64,000 bases of DNA from Thermoflexus hugenholtzii JAD2 (GTDB lineage Bacteria > Chloroflexota > Anaerolineae > Thermoflexales > Thermoflexaceae), in NCBI RefSeq assembly GCF_900187885.1, contig NZ_FYEK01000066.1, forward strand, positions 1 to 64,000, given 5' to 3'. The notes beneath the pieces are model-generated. The model made no database searches. It saw nothing but the letters and a program-made list of their open reading frames with translations, and was not told the origin of the DNA. Position numbers and translations under genes: made by a program. Below are positions 53,107-61,515 of the stretch, one piece after another (positions within the stretch are counted from its first letter, which is position 1; each line of letters opens with the position of its first letter).

Positions 53107-54753
53107 ATGCCGGCCGGCGTGTCCTCCCGCATTGAAGTCTTGCCTCCGGAGGTGGCCGCCCGGATCGCGGCGGGGGAGGTGATCGAACGGCCGGCCTCCG
53201 TGGTGAAGGAGCTGATCGAGAACGCCCTGGACGCGGACGCCACCGCGATCCAGGTCGAGATCCGGGAAGGGGGCTTCGCCTGGATCCGGGTGGCCGATAA
53301 CGGGACCGGCATCCCCCGGGATCAGCTCCCGCTGGCCCTGGCCCGCTTCGCCACGAGCAAGATCCGCAGCGTTGAAGATCTGACCCGCGTGCGCACCCTG
53401 GGGTTCCGCGGCGAGGCCCTGCCCAGCATCGCCGCCGTGGCGCGGGTGGAGATCCTCACCCGCACCGCCGAGGAGACCGAGGGCACCCGTCTGCTCGCGG
53501 AGGAAGGGCGGATCACGATGCAGCCGGCGGCCAGCCCGGTGGGGACGGCCGTCACCGTGCGGGACCTTTTCTACAACACGCCGGCCCGCCGGCGCTTTCT
53601 GAAATCCCCTTTGCGGGAGGCCGAGCGGGTCCGCGAGACCGTTTATCGCTACGCCCTGGGCTATCCCGAGGTCGCCTTCCGCCTCCTGGTGGATGGCCGG
53701 GAGGTCCTGATCGCGCCCCCGGGGACCGCCCGGGAGCGGGCGGCGCTGATCTGGGGGCGGGAAGCCGCGGAGGAGCTGATCCCGGTCTTCTGGGAGGCGG
53801 CGGACCTGCGCATCACCGGCCTGATCTCCCGGCCCACCCTGGGTCGCTCCTCGCGGGCCTTTCAATACTTCTACGTCAACGGGCGCCCGGTGCGCAGCGG
53901 GCTGCTGGCTGTGGCCCTGGAGCGCCCCTACGCCGGGCGGCTCCCGCCGGGGCGCTATCCCCTGGCGATCCTGCACATCGAGCTGCCCCCCGCCTTCGTG
54001 GACGTCAACGTCCATCCCCAGAAGGCCGAGGTGCGCTTCTCCCAGGAGCGCTCGGTTTACTGGGGCGTGAGCCGGGCGGTGGAAACCGCCCTCTCCGGAT
54101 TCCCCTCGCCGGAGATCCCGCCTGGCTTCTGGCCCGGGGGGATGCCGGAGCTCCCCGCCCGGCCTCTGGCGGAACCCCTGGAAGGATACCGGCCCGCCTC
54201 CCGCTGGCGCGCCCTGGGGCAGCTGTTCCGGAGCTACATCCTGGCCCAGAGCGAGGAGGGCCTGATCGTGGTGGACCAGCACGCCGCCCATGAGCAGGTG
54301 CTCTTCGAACGGCTATGGTCCGGAAGCTCACCGGTGGCCCTCCCCACCCCTGCCGTCCTCTCGTTCTCCGCCCGCGAGGCGGAGCGGCTGGAGGCAGAGC
54401 TGGATGGGATCCGAAGCCTGGGCTTCGACATCGAGCCCTTCGGGGGGAACGCCTTCGTGATCCGCGCCGTGCCGGCCCCGCTCTCCGGGCAGCCGGTGGA
54501 GGGATTGCTTTCGGCAATCCTGGAGGAGCTGCAGGCCACCCGGCGGGACGCGGGGGATCTGCGCGAACGGCTGGCGATGCGGCTGGCCTGCACGGCCGCC
54601 GTGAAAGCGGGGGACGGCCTCTCCCCGGAGGAGATGCAGGCCCTGCTCGACGCGCTCCAGGAAGCCTGGTCCCCCAGCACGTGCCCCCACGGCCGCCCCG
54701 CCTGGTTCCTGTTGGATCGGGAGGAGATCGAGCGCCGTTTCCTTCGCCGGTGA
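53107..54753 (+). CDS. mutL: DNA mismatch repair protein MutL
   Basis: A 548-residue GHKL ATPase and latent endonuclease. N-terminal motifs: IAAGEVIERPASVVKELIENALDADA, VADNGTGIP, ATSKI, LGFRGEALPSI and GTAVTVRDLFYNTPARRRF. The linker is short (about 330-365). The C-terminal endonuclease motif is present, DQHAAHEQVLFERL, with ACTAAVKAGD, CPHGRP and a final Phe-Leu-Arg-Arg, so this is the nicking type found in bacteria without MutH. mutS is not in the window. Confidence 0.96.
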   Translation: MPAGVSSRIEVLPPEVAARIAAGEVIERPASVVKELIENALDADATAIQVEIREGGFAWIRVADNGTGIPRDQLPLALARFATSKIRSVEDLTRVRTLGFRGEALPSIAAVARVEILTRTAEETEGTRLLAEEGRITMQPAASPVGTAVTVRDLFYNTPARRRFLKSPLREAERVRETVYRYALGYPEVAFRLLVDGREVLIAPPGTARERAALIWGREAAEELIPVFWEAADLRITGLISRPTLGRSSRAFQYFYVNGRPVRSGLLAVALERPYAGRLPPGRYPLAILHIELPPAFVDVNVHPQKAEVRFSQERSVYWGVSRAVETALSGFPSPEIPPGFWPGGMPELPARPLAEPLEGYRPASRWRALGQLFRSYILAQSEEGLIVVDQHAAHEQVLFERLWSGSSPVALPTPAVLSFSAREAERLEAELDGIRSLGFDIEPFGGNAFVIRAVPAPLSGQPVEGLLSAILEELQATRRDAGDLRERLAMRLACTAAVKAGDGLSPEEMQALLDALQEAWSPSTCPHGRPAWFLLDREEIERRFLRR

Positions 54754-54757
54754 GGGC

Positions 54758-56665
54758 TCAGGAGTCGGAGGTCTTCGATCCCGGATCCCCGCCCGATTCG
54801 GCCCCCCACACGCGCACATCCCCTACGCGCCGGGTGATCCCCAGGGCGTCCATCTGTTCCAGCAGGGCGACGGCGACCCGCCGGCTGGTCCCCAGCAGAT
54901 CCCGGGCCTCGGCCGCGGAGATGGTGCCGTGGGCCTGCAGGTGCTCCCGGATCCGCGCCACCGCCTCGTTCCAGGTCTCTGGTAGCATCACGAGCTCCTC
55001 GCCGAGCCGGATCAAGCGCCCCTCATCCAGCAGGGCCTGCAGGAGCTCTCGGCCCAGGGCGGCCTCCGCCTCCTTCCAGGTCGGGGGATGCCACGGATCC
55101 CGGCGGAGCCCTGTTAGCCATGTTTCCACCTGTTGACGCTGCGCCTCGGTCAGGCGGATGGTGAAGCCGGGGCGCCGGATCAGCGGGCCGATCTCCTCGA
55201 TTTGACCCTCCCGCAGGGCCGCCTGCAGCACGGCCTCGAAGATCGGGGCTGGCCAGCCGAGGCGACTGCGGGCTTCCTCCCGGGGCATCCCCCGGCGGAG
55301 GGGGTTCTCCCGATGATAGGCCTCCACCCGTTCCACCAGCTGCCCCACGGCCCGGGCCTGCCAGTCGGGGGCCGCCCAGAGGTCCCCGGCGAGCGGGATG
55401 GCCTCCCCGCGTTCGGCCAGGGCCTCGAACCACCGCCGCACGGTCTCCGGCGGCAGAGCCAGGCGCCGGGAGGCCTCCGAGAGGGCGAGGGATCCGGCCT
55501 CCTGCAGCCAGACCCGCAGCCGGGACGCGGGGTCCGCGCGGTGAAGGGCCCGGAGGGCCGTGAGGACCTCCGGGCGGAGCCGGCGGTGGCGGCGAGCCGG
55601 ATGGGCGTCCAGGATCTCCCCACCCCCCAGGGTGATGGAGGGCGAAGGCCAGCGGAGGATGAAACGATCCCCCGGCGCGGCGATCGTGGGGCGGCTCAGC
55701 ACCAGCTGGACGAACCCCATCTCCCCGGGGGGCAGGATCTCCCGATCCAGCAGGCGGACCCGGGCCATGATCTGGGCTGCCCCGTGGAAAAATTTGACTT
55801 CGGCGAAATGGGGAAGCGGCCGCGGGGATCCCTCCCAGTGGATCAGCGCGGCGTCGAGGAGCGCGGTGGGCGCGAACCGCCCGGGGACCGTCACCCAGTC
55901 CCCCCGGCGGAGCTCCTCCGGCGAGACGCCGCTCAGGTTGATGGCCACCCGGGAGCCCGGGAGGGCCTGCTCCACCCGTCGGCGGTAGGATTGCAGCCCC
56001 CGGATGCGCGCGCGGCGGCCGGAGGGCCAGATCTCGACCTCATCCCCAACGCGAAAGCATCCGTCCCGCAGGGTGCCGGTCACCACCGTCCCGAAGCCGG
56101 GCATGGTGAAGACCCGGTCGATGGACAGGCGAGCCCGGCCCAGATCCGGCGGGGGCGGCTGGCCCTCCAGGGCCTGCTGCAGGGCCCCCACCAGTGCCTC
56201 CAGGCCGGCCCGGGTGCGGGCGGAGACCGGGACGATCGGCGCGGTCTCCCAGCAGGTCCCCCGAAGCAGGGCGCGGATCTCCTCTTCCACTAAGGCCTGC
56301 CACTCCGGGTCCACCAGATCGATCTTGTTCAGGGCGACCACGCCTCGGCAGACCTCGAGGAGAGTGAGGATGGCGAAGTGCTCCCGGGTCTGGGGCATCA
56401 CCCCTTCGTCGGCGGCCACCACCAGCAGGGCGGCGTCGATGCCGCCCACGCCGGCGAGCATGTTCTCGATGAAATCCAGGTGGCCGGGCACGTCCACGAT
56501 CCCCACCGTCTCCCCGTTCGGCAGGGTCAGCCAGGCGAAGCCCAGGTCGATGGTCATCTCCCGGATCTGCTCCTCCTTCAAGCGATCCGGGTGGATGCCC
56601 GTCAGCGCCTCCACCAGCGCGGATTTCCCGTGGTCGACGTGGCCTGCGGTGGCGATCACCGGCAT
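54758..56665 (-). CDS. selB: Selenocysteine-specific elongation factor SelB
   Basis: Delivers Sec-tRNA to in-frame UGA at SECIS elements. 635 residues. GTPase motifs: TAGHVDHGKSALVEALTG, DVPGHLDFIENML, NKIDLV. Domains II-III follow (FTMPGFGTVVTGTL). The C-terminal half has four winged-helix units that bind SECIS RNA (for example RRGMPREEARSRLGWP and GTISAAEARDLLGTSRRVAVALLEQMDALG). The REEMTIDLGFAWL-like text near residue 33 (IREMTIDLGFAWL) is a SelB marker. selA and selD are not in the window. It converges on mutL with a 4-bp gap. Confidence 0.95.
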   Translation of the reverse strand: MPVIATAGHVDHGKSALVEALTGIHPDRLKEEQIREMTIDLGFAWLTLPNGETVGIVDVPGHLDFIENMLAGVGGIDAALLVVAADEGVMPQTREHFAILTLLEVCRGVVALNKIDLVDPEWQALVEEEIRALLRGTCWETAPIVPVSARTRAGLEALVGALQQALEGQPPPPDLGRARLSIDRVFTMPGFGTVVTGTLRDGCFRVGDEVEIWPSGRRARIRGLQSYRRRVEQALPGSRVAINLSGVSPEELRRGDWVTVPGRFAPTALLDAALIHWEGSPRPLPHFAEVKFFHGAAQIMARVRLLDREILPPGEMGFVQLVLSRPTIAAPGDRFILRWPSPSITLGGGEILDAHPARRHRRLRPEVLTALRALHRADPASRLRVWLQEAGSLALSEASRRLALPPETVRRWFEALAERGEAIPLAGDLWAAPDWQARAVGQLVERVEAYHRENPLRRGMPREEARSRLGWPAPIFEAVLQAALREGQIEEIGPLIRRPGFTIRLTEAQRQQVETWLTGLRRDPWHPPTWKEAEAALGRELLQALLDEGRLIRLGEELVMLPETWNEAVARIREHLQAHGTISAAEARDLLGTSRRVAVALLEQMDALGITRRVGDVRVWGAESGGDPGSKTSDS

Positions 56666-56690
56666 GGCGGCTCACCTTCCTTTCGGAGGG

Positions 56691-57929
56691 TCAAGGGGTG
56701 GATCCGGGGGAGGGGGATCCGCGGCCCGGGGTTTCTTTGAGGTGTTGCTTCAAGCGCTGGAGGCGTTGCTCGTGGCCCTGGCTCCACGCGCGGGCGGCGT
56801 CGCGCAGGTGGCGCGCCCACTCCTCCTGTTCCTCCAGCAGCCCGCGGAGGAGCTGCTCCAGGCGCGGCCACTGCCGCTCCAGCTCCTCGATCCGCCCGCC
56901 CAGCTCCCGGTGCTCCCGCTCGTGGGCGGCCCAGCGCTCCTCCCGCAGGAGGTTCAGCTGGTGGAGGCGCCGCTCCTGGGCCGCCTGCCATTCGTCCCAC
57001 TCCTGCCGCAGACGCGCCTCGCTCAGCCGGAGGATCTCCGTCATCTCCCGCAGCCGGTTCTCCCATCCCTCGCGCAGGGCCCCCAGCTCCCCTAAGGCCT
57101 GCCGGCTCTCCCGCGCCAGATCCTGGAGCTGGTGGAGGGCGGCGTGGTAGTCCTCGATGCGGGCCAGGCGCTCCTCCACATGCTGCTCCAGGCGGCGGAA
57201 GGCCTGGAGATGCTGGAGATCGGCCAGGCGCAGCGCTTCGGTCTGGGCGGCGATCTCCTCCAGGCGGGCCTCGATGGGCTCGAAGCGCCGGGGCTGCTTG
57301 CGGAGCTCCTCCTCCAGGAGGGGGAAGCGCTGGGCCAGCTCCTCCACCCGCCGCCGCTGATCCACCTGCCCTTGCTCCAGGTCAGCGATCCGCTTGAGGG
57401 TCTGCCGGCCTTGTTCCTCGAGATAGGTGAGGCGGGGACGGGTCTCCTCCAGCCCGCGGCTGATTTCCTCCAGGCGTCGGGCCTGGGCTTGCAGGAGCGA
57501 GACCAGACGGTCCAGCTCCGCGCGCCGGGAGACCAGCTCCTGCTCCGTCCGCTCCAGCCGGGGGAGGGTTTCCCGGAGCTCCTCCACCGTGCGTTGGAGC
57601 TCCCCGATCTGAAGCTGCAACGCGGTTTGTCCTTCGCGGAGCTGGCGTTCCATTTCGTCCAGGCGCCGCTGGATCAGCGCGGTCACCTCCTCCCGCAAGC
57701 GGGTGAAAGCAGGCTCCGCCTGGGCCGGGCGAGTGGCCTGGGCCTGCGCCGCGGCCAGGGCCGCGGCCAGCTGGCGGATCTGCTCCCGAGCCTGCTCCAG
57801 GAGGGCGGTCAGCTGATCCACCCGTTGCTGAAGCAAGGCGATGGTCTCTTTATCCTTCCGTCGCTCCTGCTCCAGCCAGAGGACGGTCTGGCGGGTCTGT
57901 GCAAGCTCCATCTCGATCTCCGGCCGCAC
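56691..57929 (-). CDS. Long coiled-coil protein of unknown function
   Basis: A 412-residue protein that is almost entirely a predicted coiled coil: heptad-like Leu spacing with Glu, Arg and Gln dominating from about residue 5 to 395, broken only near residues 65-75 (AQATRPAQAEPAF). The C-terminus is a short Pro/Gly/Ser tail. There is no membrane span or signal. The GTG start at 57929 has AGGAGGTGCCTT before it. It is upstream of selB on the same strand (25-bp gap), so the two may be co-transcribed, but a functional link is not evident. Confidence 0.8.
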   Translation of the reverse strand: MRPEIEMELAQTRQTVLWLEQERRKDKETIALLQQRVDQLTALLEQAREQIRQLAAALAAAQAQATRPAQAEPAFTRLREEVTALIQRRLDEMERQLREGQTALQLQIGELQRTVEELRETLPRLERTEQELVSRRAELDRLVSLLQAQARRLEEISRGLEETRPRLTYLEEQGRQTLKRIADLEQGQVDQRRRVEELAQRFPLLEEELRKQPRRFEPIEARLEEIAAQTEALRLADLQHLQAFRRLEQHVEERLARIEDYHAALHQLQDLARESRQALGELGALREGWENRLREMTEILRLSEARLRQEWDEWQAAQERRLHQLNLLREERWAAHEREHRELGGRIEELERQWPRLEQLLRGLLEEQEEWARHLRDAARAWSQGHEQRLQRLKQHLKETPGRGSPSPGSTP

Positions 57930-58089
57930 AAGGCACCTCCTGGCAGATGTGCAGGGGTTCGACGAAAGCCGTTCCGCTTGCTCCAGCGCGAGACGCCGGA
58001 GGACATCTCCGGCGCCTGTTGTAGGTTCAGTCTACACGGTTTTTCCGAGAGCGGGGCCACGGACCTCCCCAGCTGGTCATCGCCTCCTC

Positions 58090-58117
58090 TTGACAAAATC
58101 GAAATCCCGCGTATATT
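58090..58117 (+). promoter_or_regulatory. Promoter of the lysine operon
   Basis: A perfect TTGACA (58090-58095) and TATATT (58112-58117) with 16-bp spacing. The transcript would start about 58124, some 25 nt before the leader-peptide ATG and 200 nt before lysW. Confidence 0.75.
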
Positions 58118-58148
58118 TAGAGCCAAACTCAGGGAGCCGACCCTGCGC

Positions 58149-58232
58149 ATGGAACGCTGGACATCCTGGATGGTGTGCATCAAAAAAGCCGCTGCGCCTC
58201 CGGGCCCGGACGGTAGTCCGGTCCTGACGTAG
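58149..58232 (+). CDS. Lysine-operon leader peptide
   Basis: A 27-residue frame starting MERWTSWMVCIKKAAAPP and ending TAG at 58230-58232. Tandem lysine codons AAA AAA (58182-58187) lie exactly at the 5' edge of the first hairpin, so ribosome stalling there would block its left arm. This is the layout of amino-acid-controlled attenuation; leader-peptide attenuation has been reported for the lysine cluster of Thermus thermophilus. A GGAG about 13 bases upstream is a weak ribosome binding site. Confidence 0.7.
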   Translation: MERWTSWMVCIKKAAAPPGPDGSPVLT

Positions 58233-58245
58233 CGGCTTTTTCATC
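58183..58245 (+). promoter_or_regulatory. First attenuator hairpin of the lysine operon
   Basis: AAAAAGCCGCT (58183-58193) pairs with AGCGGCTTTTT (58231-58241), an 11-bp stem ending in a T-run, with an inner CCGGAC/GTCCGG hairpin (58206-58221). The left arm begins within the two Lys codons of the leader peptide. It can act as a terminator when the ribosome does not stall. Confidence 0.75.
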
Positions 58246-58258
58246 CGTCAGGATCCCA

Positions 58259-58297
58259 CCCCCAGGCTACCGTCCGGTGGCCTGGGGGTTTTCTTTT
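58259..58297 (+). terminator. Second, strong terminator in the lysine leader
   Basis: CCCCCAGGC (58259-58267) pairs with GCCTGGGGG (58280-58288), followed by TTTTCTTTTT. Its loop and first stem base (CTACCGTCCGG, 58267-58277) are fully complementary over 11 nt to CCGGACGGTAG (58206-58216) in the first hairpin, so the two elements can form an alternative structure. It lies 29 bp before the lysW start. Confidence 0.85.
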
Positions 58298-58325
58298 TCC
58301 CAAACCCGACGGAAGGAGGTCCATC

Positions 58326-58496
58326 ATGTCCCAGGCGATCTGTCCGGAGTGCGCGGCCGGCGTGCCGCTGCGGGAGGACGTCATGCTCCACGAGTTCCTC
58401 ACCTGCCCCGAGTGCGGGACCGCCCTGGAGGTGGTCTCCCTCTCCCCGCTGACCCTCGACCGGGCGCCCCAAGTAGAAGAGGACTGGGGGGAGTGA
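58326..58496 (+). CDS. lysW: LysW amino-group carrier protein
   Basis: The 56-residue acidic carrier to which L-2-aminoadipate (or glutamate) is attached through its C-terminal Glu, protecting the alpha-amino group during lysine (or arginine) synthesis. It has two Cys pairs for zinc (AICPECAAG and LTCPECGTAL) and ends in the hallmark EDWGE. GGAAGGAGGTCCATC precedes the ATG. It is the first structural gene of the operon, 3 bp before lysX. Confidence 0.95.
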   Translation: MSQAICPECAAGVPLREDVMLHEFLTCPECGTALEVVSLSPLTLDRAPQVEEDWGE

Positions 58497-58499
58497 GCG

Positions 58500-59417
58500 A
58501 TGCGGATCGCCCTGTTCTGCTCGCTGGTGCGCACGGAGGAGAAGTGGCTGCTGGAGGCGCTCCGACGCCGGGGGGCAGAGGTCGAGGTCCTCCACGATCG
58601 CTCCACCGTCCTGGAGGTCGGAGCTGCAGAAAGCTGGCGCCGGTTCGATGCGGTGCTAATGCGCTCCCTCAGCCACTGGCAGGCCTTCCACGCCGCCCGG
58701 CTGCTGGAAGACCTGGGGCTGCCAGTAATCAACCCCTCTACGGTGATCCACACCTGCTCCGACAAGCTCCTCACCACCGCCGCCCTGGTCCGGGCCGGGA
58801 TTCCCACCCCTCGGGTGAAGGTCGCCTTCTCCCCCGAAGGCGCCCTGCAGGCCATCGAGGAGATGGGCTACCCGGTGGTCCTCAAGCCAGTGCTGGGCTC
58901 CTGGGGCCGGCTGCTGGCCCGGGTGAACGACCGCGACGCCGCGGAGGCCCTCCTGGAGCACAAGGAGACCCTGGGGGGGTTCGCCCACGGCGTCTACTAC
59001 ATCCAGGAATACATCCCCAAGCCAGGGCGGGACATCCGGGCCTTCGTGGTGGGCGGGGAGACGGTGGCCGCGATCTACCGGACCTCGGCGCACTGGATCA
59101 CCAACACGGCCCGCGGCGGGCGTGCCCTCAACTGCCCCATCACCCCGGAGCTGGCGGACCTCTGCGCCCGGGCGGCGGCCGCGGTGGGTGGCGGGGTGCT
59201 GGCCCTGGACCTCTTCGAGGATCCGCGGCGGGGGCTGCTGGTCAACGAGATCAACCACTCCATGGAGTTCCGCAACTCCGTGGAGCCTACCGGGGTGGAC
59301 ATCCCGGGGGCGGTGGCGGACTTTGTGCTCCGGGTGGCCCGGGAGGGCTGGGCCGCAGCCCACCGCGCTCTTCCCCAGGAGGTCGGGCGATGGAACGGGT
59401 CCGCATCAGCATCGTAG
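58500..59417 (+). CDS. lysX: LysW-aminoadipate ligase LysX
   Basis: ATP-grasp ligase that joins the amino group of L-2-aminoadipate to the C-terminal Glu of LysW. 305 residues. Motifs: [35 protein letters not shown] (ATP binding), [32 protein letters not shown] and the substrate segment [22 protein letters not shown]. As the only LysW ligase in view, it could also act on glutamate for arginine synthesis; the homocitrate synthase downstream argues for lysine. Overlaps lysY by 28 bp. Confidence 0.94.
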   Translation: MRIALFCSLVRTEEKWLLEALRRRGAEVEVLHDRSTVLEVGAAESWRRFDAVLMRSLSHWQAFHAARLLEDLGLPVINPSTVIHTCSDKLLTTAALVRAGIPTPRVKVAFSPEGALQAIEEMGYPVVLKPVLGSWGRLLARVNDRDAAEALLEHKETLGGFAHGVYYIQEYIPKPGRDIRAFVVGGETVAAIYRTSAHWITNTARGGRALNCPITPELADLCARAAAAVGGGVLALDLFEDPRRGLLVNEINHSMEFRNSVEPTGVDIPGAVADFVLRVAREGWAAAHRALPQEVGRWNGSASAS

Positions 59418-60430
59418 GCGCCTCGGGATATGTGGGCGGGGAGCTGCTGCGCCTGCTGCTCCGGCATCCCTACGTGGAGATCGCCCAGGTCACCTCGGAG
59501 TCCCATGCCGGGGAGCCGGTGCATCGCGTGCACCCGCACCTGCGCAAGGCGACGGGTCTGACGTTCTGCCGCATGGCGGACCTCAAGCCATGCGATGTGC
59601 TCTTCATCGCTCTCCCCCATGGCCAGGTGGCGCCCCGCATCGAGGCCTTCGCGGCCCTGGCCCCCGTCCTCGTGGACCTCTCCGCGGATTTCCGGCTCCG
59701 CCGGCCGGAGGACTATGCCCGCTGGTATGGCCATCCCCACCCCCATCCGGAGTGGCTGTCCCGCTTCGTCTACGGCCTGCCGGAGCGCTACCGGGCGGAG
59801 CTGCGCGGGGCCCGCGCCATCAGCGGGGTCGGCTGCAACGCGACCGCCGCCATCCTGGCCCTCTGGCCCCTGGTCCAGGCCGACCTGCTCGACCCGGAGC
59901 GGCCGGTGATCGTGGACATCCAGGCCGCTTCCTCGGAGGCCGGGCGCGAGCCGAACCCGGGCTCCCATCACCCGGAGCGCCATGGGGCGATCCGCCCCTA
60001 TGCCCCCGTCCAGCACCGGCACACCGCCGAGGTCCGCCAGGCCCTCGGCCGCGAGGGGGTGGTCCTCTCCCTCACCGCCGTGGACGCCGTGCGGGGGGTG
60101 CTGGCGATCGCCCACGCCTGGCCTCGGGATCGCATCGCCGAGCCGGAGCTGTGGCGGATCTACCGGGCCGCTTACGGCGAGGAGCCCTTCATCCGCCTGG
60201 TGAAGGATCGTCAGGGCGTGCACCGGCTGCCGGATCCCAAGGCGGTGGTGGGGAGCAACTTCGCGGACGTCGGGTTCGCGGTGGAGGAGGAGACGGGACG
60301 GATCGTGGCCCTGTGCGCCCTGGACAACCTGATGAAGGGCGCGGCGGGCTCCGCCGTCCAGTCCCTCAACATCGCCATGGGCTGGCCGGAGACGACCGGC
60401 CTGGATCTGATCCCCGTGTATCCCGCGTGA
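59390..60430 (+). CDS. lysY: LysW-aminoadipyl-phosphate reductase (LysY/ArgC family)
   Basis: NADPH-dependent reductase giving LysW-aminoadipate semialdehyde. 346 residues, ArgC fold: [20 protein letters not shown] (dinucleotide site), [23 protein letters not shown], the catalytic Cys in [13 protein letters not shown] (about 150), and HRHTAEV. The C-terminal [20 protein letters not shown] is family-typical. The ATG lies within the lysX end, with AGGAGGTCGGGCG upstream. Confidence 0.94.
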   Translation: MERVRISIVGASGYVGGELLRLLLRHPYVEIAQVTSESHAGEPVHRVHPHLRKATGLTFCRMADLKPCDVLFIALPHGQVAPRIEAFAALAPVLVDLSADFRLRRPEDYARWYGHPHPHPEWLSRFVYGLPERYRAELRGARAISGVGCNATAAILALWPLVQADLLDPERPVIVDIQAASSEAGREPNPGSHHPERHGAIRPYAPVQHRHTAEVRQALGREGVVLSLTAVDAVRGVLAIAHAWPRDRIAEPELWRIYRAAYGEEPFIRLVKDRQGVHRLPDPKAVVGSNFADVGFAVEEETGRIVALCALDNLMKGAAGSAVQSLNIAMGWPETTGLDLIPVYPA

Positions 60431-60444
60431 GGGGAGGCGGAAGG

Positions 60445-61269
60445 ATGTGGGTGATCAAGCTGGGAGGGAACGCAACGGTGAACGCGGAGGCGGTGCTGGA
60501 GGAGCTGGCCGCCTGGGCCCGGGAGGGCCGGCGCTGGGTGCTGGTCCACGGGATCTCGGCGGAGGCCGACGCGCTGGGGGAGGCCCTGGGCCATCCGCCC
60601 CGCTACATCACCTCGGCCTCGGGCTTCACCAGCCGATACACCGACGCCCGCACCCGGGACATCCTGCTGATGGCTTACGGCCGGGCGAACGCCCACCTGG
60701 TGGCGGCCCTTCATCGGCGCGGCGTCCCGGCCATCGGCCTGCGGGGGATCGACGGCGGGTTGCTCCAAGCCCGGCGGAAGGAGGCCCTGCGGGTGCGGGA
60801 GGGCGAGCGGATCCTGATCCTGCGGGGCGATTACTCGGGCACCCCGGCCGGGGTGAACGAGAGACTCCTGCGCCTCCTGCTGGATCAGGGATTCTACCCG
60901 GTGATCGCCCCGATGGGGCTGACGTCGGATGGGGAGATCGTCAACGTGGATGGGGATCGGGCGGCGGCGGCTCTGGCGGCCGCCCTCAGCGCGGAGGGCC
61001 TGATCTTCGTCACCGGGGCGCCGGGGTTGCTCCGGGCCTTCCCCGATGAATCCACCCGGGTGCCGCGATTGACCCTTCCAGAGCTGGAAGCGGCGATGGC
61101 CTGGGCCCAGGGCCGGATGCGCCACAAGCTGCTGGCCGCCCGCGAGGCCCTGACGGGCGGCGTGCCGCAGGTGCTCCTGGCCGACGGCCGGCGGCCCGCC
61201 CCCCTCGCCGCGGCCCTGAACGGGAACGGCACCCGAATCGAGGCCGACGGGCACGGGTGGGTCGAATGA
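60445..61269 (+). CDS. lysZ: LysW-aminoadipate kinase (LysZ/ArgB family)
   Basis: Phosphorylates the side-chain carboxylate of LysW-bound aminoadipate. 274 residues with the amino-acid-kinase fold: VIKLGGNATVN at the start, VLVHGISAEAD, TSRYTDARTRDILLMAYG, VIAPMGLTSDGEIVNVDGDRAAAALAAAL, TGAPGLL and GRMRHKLLAAREAL. GGGGAGGCGGAAGG precedes the ATG. The stop codon falls in the loop of a GGTCGAA/TTCGACC palindrome that begins a repeat. Confidence 0.94.
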   Translation: MWVIKLGGNATVNAEAVLEELAAWAREGRRWVLVHGISAEADALGEALGHPPRYITSASGFTSRYTDARTRDILLMAYGRANAHLVAALHRRGVPAIGLRGIDGGLLQARRKEALRVREGERILILRGDYSGTPAGVNERLLRLLLDQGFYPVIAPMGLTSDGEIVNVDGDRAAAALAAALSAEGLIFVTGAPGLLRAFPDESTRVPRLTLPELEAAMAWAQGRMRHKLLAAREALTGGVPQVLLADGRRPAPLAAALNGNGTRIEADGHGWVE

Positions 61270-61485
61270 ATTCGACCTTGGCAGACCTCCGGCCGAGGGT
61301 CGGCCTGCGCTGACCGAAGAGACATTGCGTCGGCGAAGGCCGATGCCTGGCGCGAAAGCGCTTGAGAAGGCCGATTTCAATCGGCGTGAGAGCACGTCGA
61401 ATGAATTCGCCCTTGGGAGGCCTTCGGCCAACGCTCCGCCTGCGCCGACCGTAGGGGAAAAGGCGTCGGCGAAGGCCGATTCCCA
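61260..61485. repeat. Two-copy palindromic repeat between lysZ and lysJ
   Basis: Two copies of an approximately 88-bp unit start at 61261 and 61396 (period 135 bp) with GTCGAATGAATTCG and end with GCGTCGGCGAAGGCCGAT. Between them lie GCGCGAAAGCGCTTGAGAAG and another palindrome, GCCGATTTCAATCGGC (61370-61385). The first copy opens in a hairpin containing the lysZ stop codon. No gene is present in the 246-bp gap apart from a weak open frame. The motif recalls the repeat at 43064-43246. Confidence 0.7.
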
Positions 61486-61515
61486 TCGACACCCATCCGC
61501 GGGAGGAAGAGGACA

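Noticed and set aside
58183-58297. Lysine riboswitch (L box) upstream of the lysine operon
   Set aside because: The leader is only about 200 nt, contains a translated-looking peptide with Lys codons, and shows no L-box core sequences that I can recognise.
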